A stretch of 5,315 nt of DNA from Gammaproteobacteria bacterium (GTDB lineage Bacteria > Pseudomonadota > Gammaproteobacteria > Methylococcales > Methylomonadaceae). Below are positions 5,276 through 5,315 of the stretch, piece after piece. Location of the stretch: assembly GCA_024511045.1 (NCBI GenBank), contig JANEMG010000189.1:1-5315 (forward strand). The letters run 5' to 3'. The first letter of the stretch is position 1, and every line of letters begins with the position of its first letter. Below the pieces are notes generated by a model, which searched no databases, was not told the DNA's origin, and saw only the letters and a list, made by a program, of their open reading frames with translations. The translations under genes were made by a program, and so were the position numbers.

Positions 5276-5315
5276 TACGTATTTCTATGGTGGATCCATT
5301 CTCCCGTCCAATATT

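Larger units (their letters stand above)
4773..5315. other. Gene-free stretch with repeat and mobile-element debris
   Basis: I find no convincing protein or RNA gene in these 543 bases. The open frames are short, without good Shine-Dalgarno sites or recognisable motifs, and several run through repeat-like sequence. It holds the probable IS21-family terminus, a spaced inverted repeat, a repeat-like motif and a Fur-box-like site, listed separately. The part from 4944 to 5103 contains nothing I can interpret. The stretch probably separates the ribosomal operon from a gene beyond the right edge. Confidence 0.7.

Noticed and set aside
4773..5315. tRNA, tmRNA or CRISPR array in the gene-free stretch
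   Set aside because: No cloverleaf with a T-loop GGTTCRA, no tmRNA ends and no regularly spaced direct repeats were seen.

Overview
The window carries five complete protein genes, all on the minus strand. Transcription runs from the right (about 4740) towards the left edge in the order rpsF, rpsR, a DUF2232 membrane protein, rplI, hldD, waaA. The lipopolysaccharide genes (hldD for ADP-heptose, waaA for Kdo transfer) show a Gram-negative host. The order rpsF-rpsR-DUF2232-rplI, without priB, is the pseudomonad-like gammaproteobacterial version of the S6/S18/L9 operon. I therefore infer a gammaproteobacterium that is not enterobacterial, of moderate GC content; I cannot name the genus from sequence alone.

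Layout from the right: 4773-5315 is a gene-free stretch with mobile-element and repeat debris and a Fur-box-like site near the right edge. It includes a probable IS21-family terminus at 4791-4850, a 10-bp inverted repeat at 4851-4860/4934-4943, and a short repeat-like motif at 5104-5129. A sigma70-type promoter (4745-4772) starts the operon. It is followed by a leader hairpin (4686-4717) that could be the S6:S18 autoregulatory site. Then come rpsF (S6, with a long Ala/Glu-rich tail), rpsR (S18), the DUF2232 membrane protein (best start is a GTG at 3902), rplI (L9), hldD and waaA. The last 178 bases (1-178) have no gene, only small hairpins and a palindrome at the very edge.

The gaps are 27, 36, 52, 12 and 78 nt, so the first five genes look like one transcription unit; hldD has no clear Shine-Dalgarno and probably depends on translation of rplI. 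The 78-nt gap before waaA contains a hairpin with a delayed U-run, and the waaA start codon lies inside a second small hairpin, so waaA may be expressed separately or attenuated. The unusual point is that two LPS-core genes occupy the place where dnaB commonly follows rplI. I see no new defence, mobile or RNA-guided system here; the window is mostly housekeeping, and its interest lies in gene order, leader structures and the upstream debris.
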